Shown here: positions 61,726-64,000 of the stretch, piece by piece | Layout of the letters: each line of letters opens with the position of its first letter | Numbering within the stretch: position 1 is the stretch's first letter | NCBI GenBank assembly: GCA_029260755.1 | Contig: JAJDCQ010000059.1 | Location: forward strand, 1 to 64,000 | Source of the DNA: Planctomycetota bacterium | GTDB lineage: Bacteria > Planctomycetota > J058 > JAJDCQ01 | Direction of reading: 5' to 3' | DNA: 64,000 bases | Notes under the pieces: model-generated | The model's input: only the letters and a program-made list of their open reading frames with translations | Database searches by the model: none | Told to the model about the DNA's origin: nothing | Position numbers and translations under genes: made by a program

Positions 61726-63813
61726 TCACCGGTCGCGGATCGGCCAGATGGTGACGGACCGCGCCGTCACCCAGACGAGGCGGTCGCCCGCGATGAGCAG
61801 CTCGCCGGGGATCGCATCCTCCTTCGCGAGCGAGGCGACGACGCGAACGTCTCCGGGGGACGCGAGGACGATCCCCTCGAGGCTCGGCACGAGGACGGCG
61901 CCGAGGCCGCCCGGACGCGACACGACGAGGGCGCGCCCGGGGAGGGCGGCGGTCCGGCCGAGCGCGGCGCGCGTCTCGAAGTGCCATCCGGGCGCGAGCG
62001 CGGGGAGGGTCGCCGTCGCGACGCCGGAGACGCCGGTCAGGACGACGCGGCCGTGCGCGACCCCGTCGAGCCGTCCGCCTCGGGACGTCGTCGCGAGCCG
62101 GACCCCATCGTCGATCCGGATGAGCTCGACCCGGGCCGAGTCGGTCGGAGCGTGGACGAGCACGTCGTCGAGGAGGAGAGGGGGCGACCACTCGTCGGGC
62201 TCGTTCACCCGCTTGCTCCAGGCGACGCGTTGACGCTCTCGCGTGGCCCGGAAGCGGCGCTGCTCGTCGACGATCGACCGGTCGTGGAGCCGAAGCCAGC
62301 GGATCGCGCCCGTCTCGGGATCGAGGCTCGCGAGGGCGCCCGCGTTGGTCGTGACGACGAGGTCGTCACCGCGCGCGGAGATCGCCGCGACCGGCGGTCG
62401 CAGGCTCAGAAGGCCCCGGTAGATCGCGTGGGGGAGGACGTCGGGGAGCTGGGTGGCCGTCCAGCGGAGGCGCTCGCTCCGCGCGACGCGCGCGGCCCAG
62501 CGGAGCGCGCCGGTCGCGCGGTCGAGGGCGACGACCCACGCCTGCTCGGGCGAGGCGGCGGAGAACGCGGCGACGGCGACGGCGTCGCCGGGGATCGGCT
62601 CCGGCGCGCCGACGGCGACGAGGCCGCCGCCGATCTGGTCGAGCGAGCGGCGCCAGCTCAGCGCGCCGTCGCGGGCGGAGACGGCCACCACCGCGGCGAC
62701 GGACGCGTCCGCCGGCACCGGGTTCGGCCAGCGAACGCGCATCCAGGTCGGAACGAGGGGCGACGGCGGCGGGGCGAGGGTCGCGAACGCGACGTCGCGC
62801 TCGACGCGGACGCCGAACGTCGGCGGCAGACGCTGCGAGGCGTGGATCCGACCGGCGCGGCCCTCGAGTCGGCTCGCGCCCGCCGGCGCGGCGACTCTCC
62901 ACACGACCTTGCCGGCGACCAGATCGAAGCCCCGGAGCTCGGAGCCCGTATGGATGAGGACGAGATCGGAGCCCGGGACGGCGCTCGCCCGCGGCTCGAC
63001 GGAGTCGGGGCTCCTCACCTCGGCGACGGCGAACCGGGCGCTCGCGGCGGTCGGCACGCCCGACCTCGCCGTCGCGCCCGCGAGGTCCGGGAACGGCAGG
63101 GTCGCGGAGGCGACGCCCGATGCGGAGAGCGCGCGGTGCGGAGGGTCGGCCGGCCTCGCCCGGTCGAGGACGCCCTCGACGGCGTCGAGCGCGTCGCGGG
63201 CGCGCCGCGCCACTCGCGGGGAAAGCTCCTCGACGAGGAGACCCCGGAGGACCGACCGGGCGGCGCGGAGGCTGCCGGCCTCGACGAGGCCGCTCGCCGC
63301 CACGAGGAGGGCGCGGTCGGTCCCCTCGAGCGCTCGATACGAGGACGCGACGCGGACCAGGTGCTGCGGCGAGCCGCTCGCCCGCGCCCGGGCGAGGGCG
63401 CGTCGACCTTCCCCCTCGAAGCGGCGGACGAACGCGGCGCGGAGCGGCGGCGGCGCGGCGGTCACGCGGCGGCGGACCAGCTCGGCGCACGGCCGGTAGA
63501 GGCGCTCGTCATCCGGGTCTGGACCGAGCATCTCGGACCGGGCCGCGAGGAAGCCGAGCGCCTTCGCGCCGTCATCCCACCTCCCCTTCGCGATCGCCCG
63601 GTCCAACGCCGCGAATCGTTCGACGACGGCGGCGTCGCCCGGGACGGTGACGCCGACGAGCGCGGCCGGGGTCGTGGCGAGTCGCGGCGCGGCGGGCTCG
63701 TCGTCGGCCTCGGCCGTGCAGAGCCAGAGGACGGTGAGGACGGTCGCCGTCAGGAGCGTGGCCGGGACGATCGCGCGCGGAGAAGGGCGTGGCGTGGCGG
63801 CGGGGGAAGGCAT
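61726..63813 (-). CDS. PQQ-like beta-propeller repeat protein, membrane-anchored or exported
   Basis: This 695-residue protein has an N-terminal hydrophobic segment (about residues 13-32), then a helical part (about 60-250) and a long beta-propeller part. Repeats such as VVWRVAAPAG, GALSWRRSLDQ, GALRWAARVARS and GAIRWLRLHDRS are typical of PQQ-enzyme/BamB-like blades. No active-site residues were identified. TAGAAT lies 7 bp before the ATG at 63813 and no Shine-Dalgarno is visible; an in-frame ATG at 63822 overlaps that box. Confidence 0.78.
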   Translation of the reverse strand: MPSPAATPRPSPRAIVPATLLTATVLTVLWLCTAEADDEPAAPRLATTPAALVGVTVPGDAAVVERFAALDRAIAKGRWDDGAKALGFLAARSEMLGPDPDDERLYRPCAELVRRRVTAAPPPLRAAFVRRFEGEGRRALARARASGSPQHLVRVASSYRALEGTDRALLVAASGLVEAGSLRAARSVLRGLLVEELSPRVARRARDALDAVEGVLDRARPADPPHRALSASGVASATLPFPDLAGATARSGVPTAASARFAVAEVRSPDSVEPRASAVPGSDLVLIHTGSELRGFDLVAGKVVWRVAAPAGASRLEGRAGRIHASQRLPPTFGVRVERDVAFATLAPPPSPLVPTWMRVRWPNPVPADASVAAVVAVSARDGALSWRRSLDQIGGGLVAVGAPEPIPGDAVAVAAFSAASPEQAWVVALDRATGALRWAARVARSERLRWTATQLPDVLPHAIYRGLLSLRPPVAAISARGDDLVVTTNAGALASLDPETGAIRWLRLHDRSIVDEQRRFRATRERQRVAWSKRVNEPDEWSPPLLLDDVLVHAPTDSARVELIRIDDGVRLATTSRGGRLDGVAHGRVVLTGVSGVATATLPALAPGWHFETRAALGRTAALPGRALVVSRPGGLGAVLVPSLEGIVLASPGDVRVVASLAKEDAIPGELLIAGDRLVWVTARSVTIWPIRDR

Positions 63814-63825
63814 CGCGCTCATTCT

Positions 63826-63844
63826 AGCATCGGCGGGCGCCGCG
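63826..63844 (-). promoter_or_regulatory. Possible promoter for the PQQ-like gene (leaderless)
   Basis: On the minus strand, CTGAGC (63849-63844) and TAGAAT (63826-63821) are separated by 17 bp. Transcription would start within one or two bases of the ATG at 63813. The -35 box contains the stop of the upstream gene. Confidence 0.35.
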
Positions 63845-63845
63845 C

Positions 63846-64000
63846 TCAGACGGAGATCCCCTTCCAGCGGCCCGACCGGAAGCGGAGCCACGACGCGAGG
63901 GCGAAGCTGATCATGTAGCCGACGTAGGCGAGCCAGACGATCGTGATCGGCGCCTTCAGGACGAGGGCGAGAACGACTGCGAGCGGGACGAAGATCCCCC
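63846..64000 (-). CDS. C-terminus of an integral membrane protein, cut by the window end
   Basis: The minus strand has an open frame from the window edge to TGA at 63846-63848. The visible 50 residues run IFVPLAVVLALVLKAP, ITIVWLAYVGYMISFALA and then SWLRFRSGRWKGISV. That is two hydrophobic helices and a short basic tail. The start and most of the gene lie outside, so the function cannot be told. The PQQ-like gene begins 32 bp downstream. Confidence 0.75.
   Translation of the reverse strand, partial: GIFVPLAVVLALVLKAPITIVWLAYVGYMISFALASWLRFRSGRWKGISV

Overview
The window is about 70% GC and gene-dense. The evidence is mixed, but it fits an uncultured planctomycete-like or related soil/aquatic bacterium: DUF1573 and UshA-like/cytochrome proteins, HEAT-repeat lipoproteins, very long Ser/Thr kinases, several sulfotransferases, a hopanoid C-3 methylase, many GTG starts and 4-base stop/start overlaps. 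No rRNA, tRNA, CRISPR array, insertion sequence or phage gene was seen. The phylum assignment is inference only.

Region 1 (1-17.2 kb) is mostly chromosomal core. A palindromic repeat element sits at the left edge. It is followed by a HEAT lipoprotein, a tetraheme UshA-like protein and a DUF1573 protein (all minus strand). The plus strand then carries a four-TM protein, sucC-sucD-mdh (TCA cycle), serA, dcd, a HEAT protein and a large secreted protein of unknown function. A minus-strand pseudokinase with no N-lobe follows.

Region 2 (17.4-34.6 kb) holds a secreted beta-carbonic anhydrase and a sulfotransferase. It also holds two large Ser/Thr kinases, a gamma-carbonic-anhydrase-like protein coupled to a lipoprotein, and the hopanoid methylase gene hpnR. 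A regulated operon (membrane protein, winged-helix regulator, ispH) has a readable promoter and twin operators. A VanZ-like protein and a GH18 lipoprotein follow.

Region 3 (34.7-61.6 kb) is a surface-glycan locus. It encodes an MsbA-like ABC exporter, sulfotransferases, GT4 glycosyltransferases, a GT4-sulfotransferase-GT2 three-domain fusion, a nonulosonic (pseudaminic-type) acid pathway and a methyltransferase. It also encodes an MBOAT/SGNH O-acylation pair, wecB-wecC and a sugar-nucleotide epimerase. The pathway genes are pseB, pseC, pseG, pseI and an SpsF-type cytidylyltransferase, plus an ATP-grasp protein; no pseH acetyltransferase is visible. Between pseC and pseB lie decayed second copies of both genes and of the upstream region. 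This indicates an old tandem duplication of the pseB-pseC unit in which each unit lost a different gene.

Region 4 (61.7-64 kb) has a PQQ-like beta-propeller protein and the C-terminus of a membrane protein cut by the window edge.

The most unusual non-coding signal is a set of three unrelated-in-sequence palindromic elements (4-172, 10054-10251, 18255-18563). All share one architecture: arms built of imperfect 8-9 bp tandem units that pair with each other. A REP-like palindrome with a G3-4TCAGGTCC core is inserted beside one of them.
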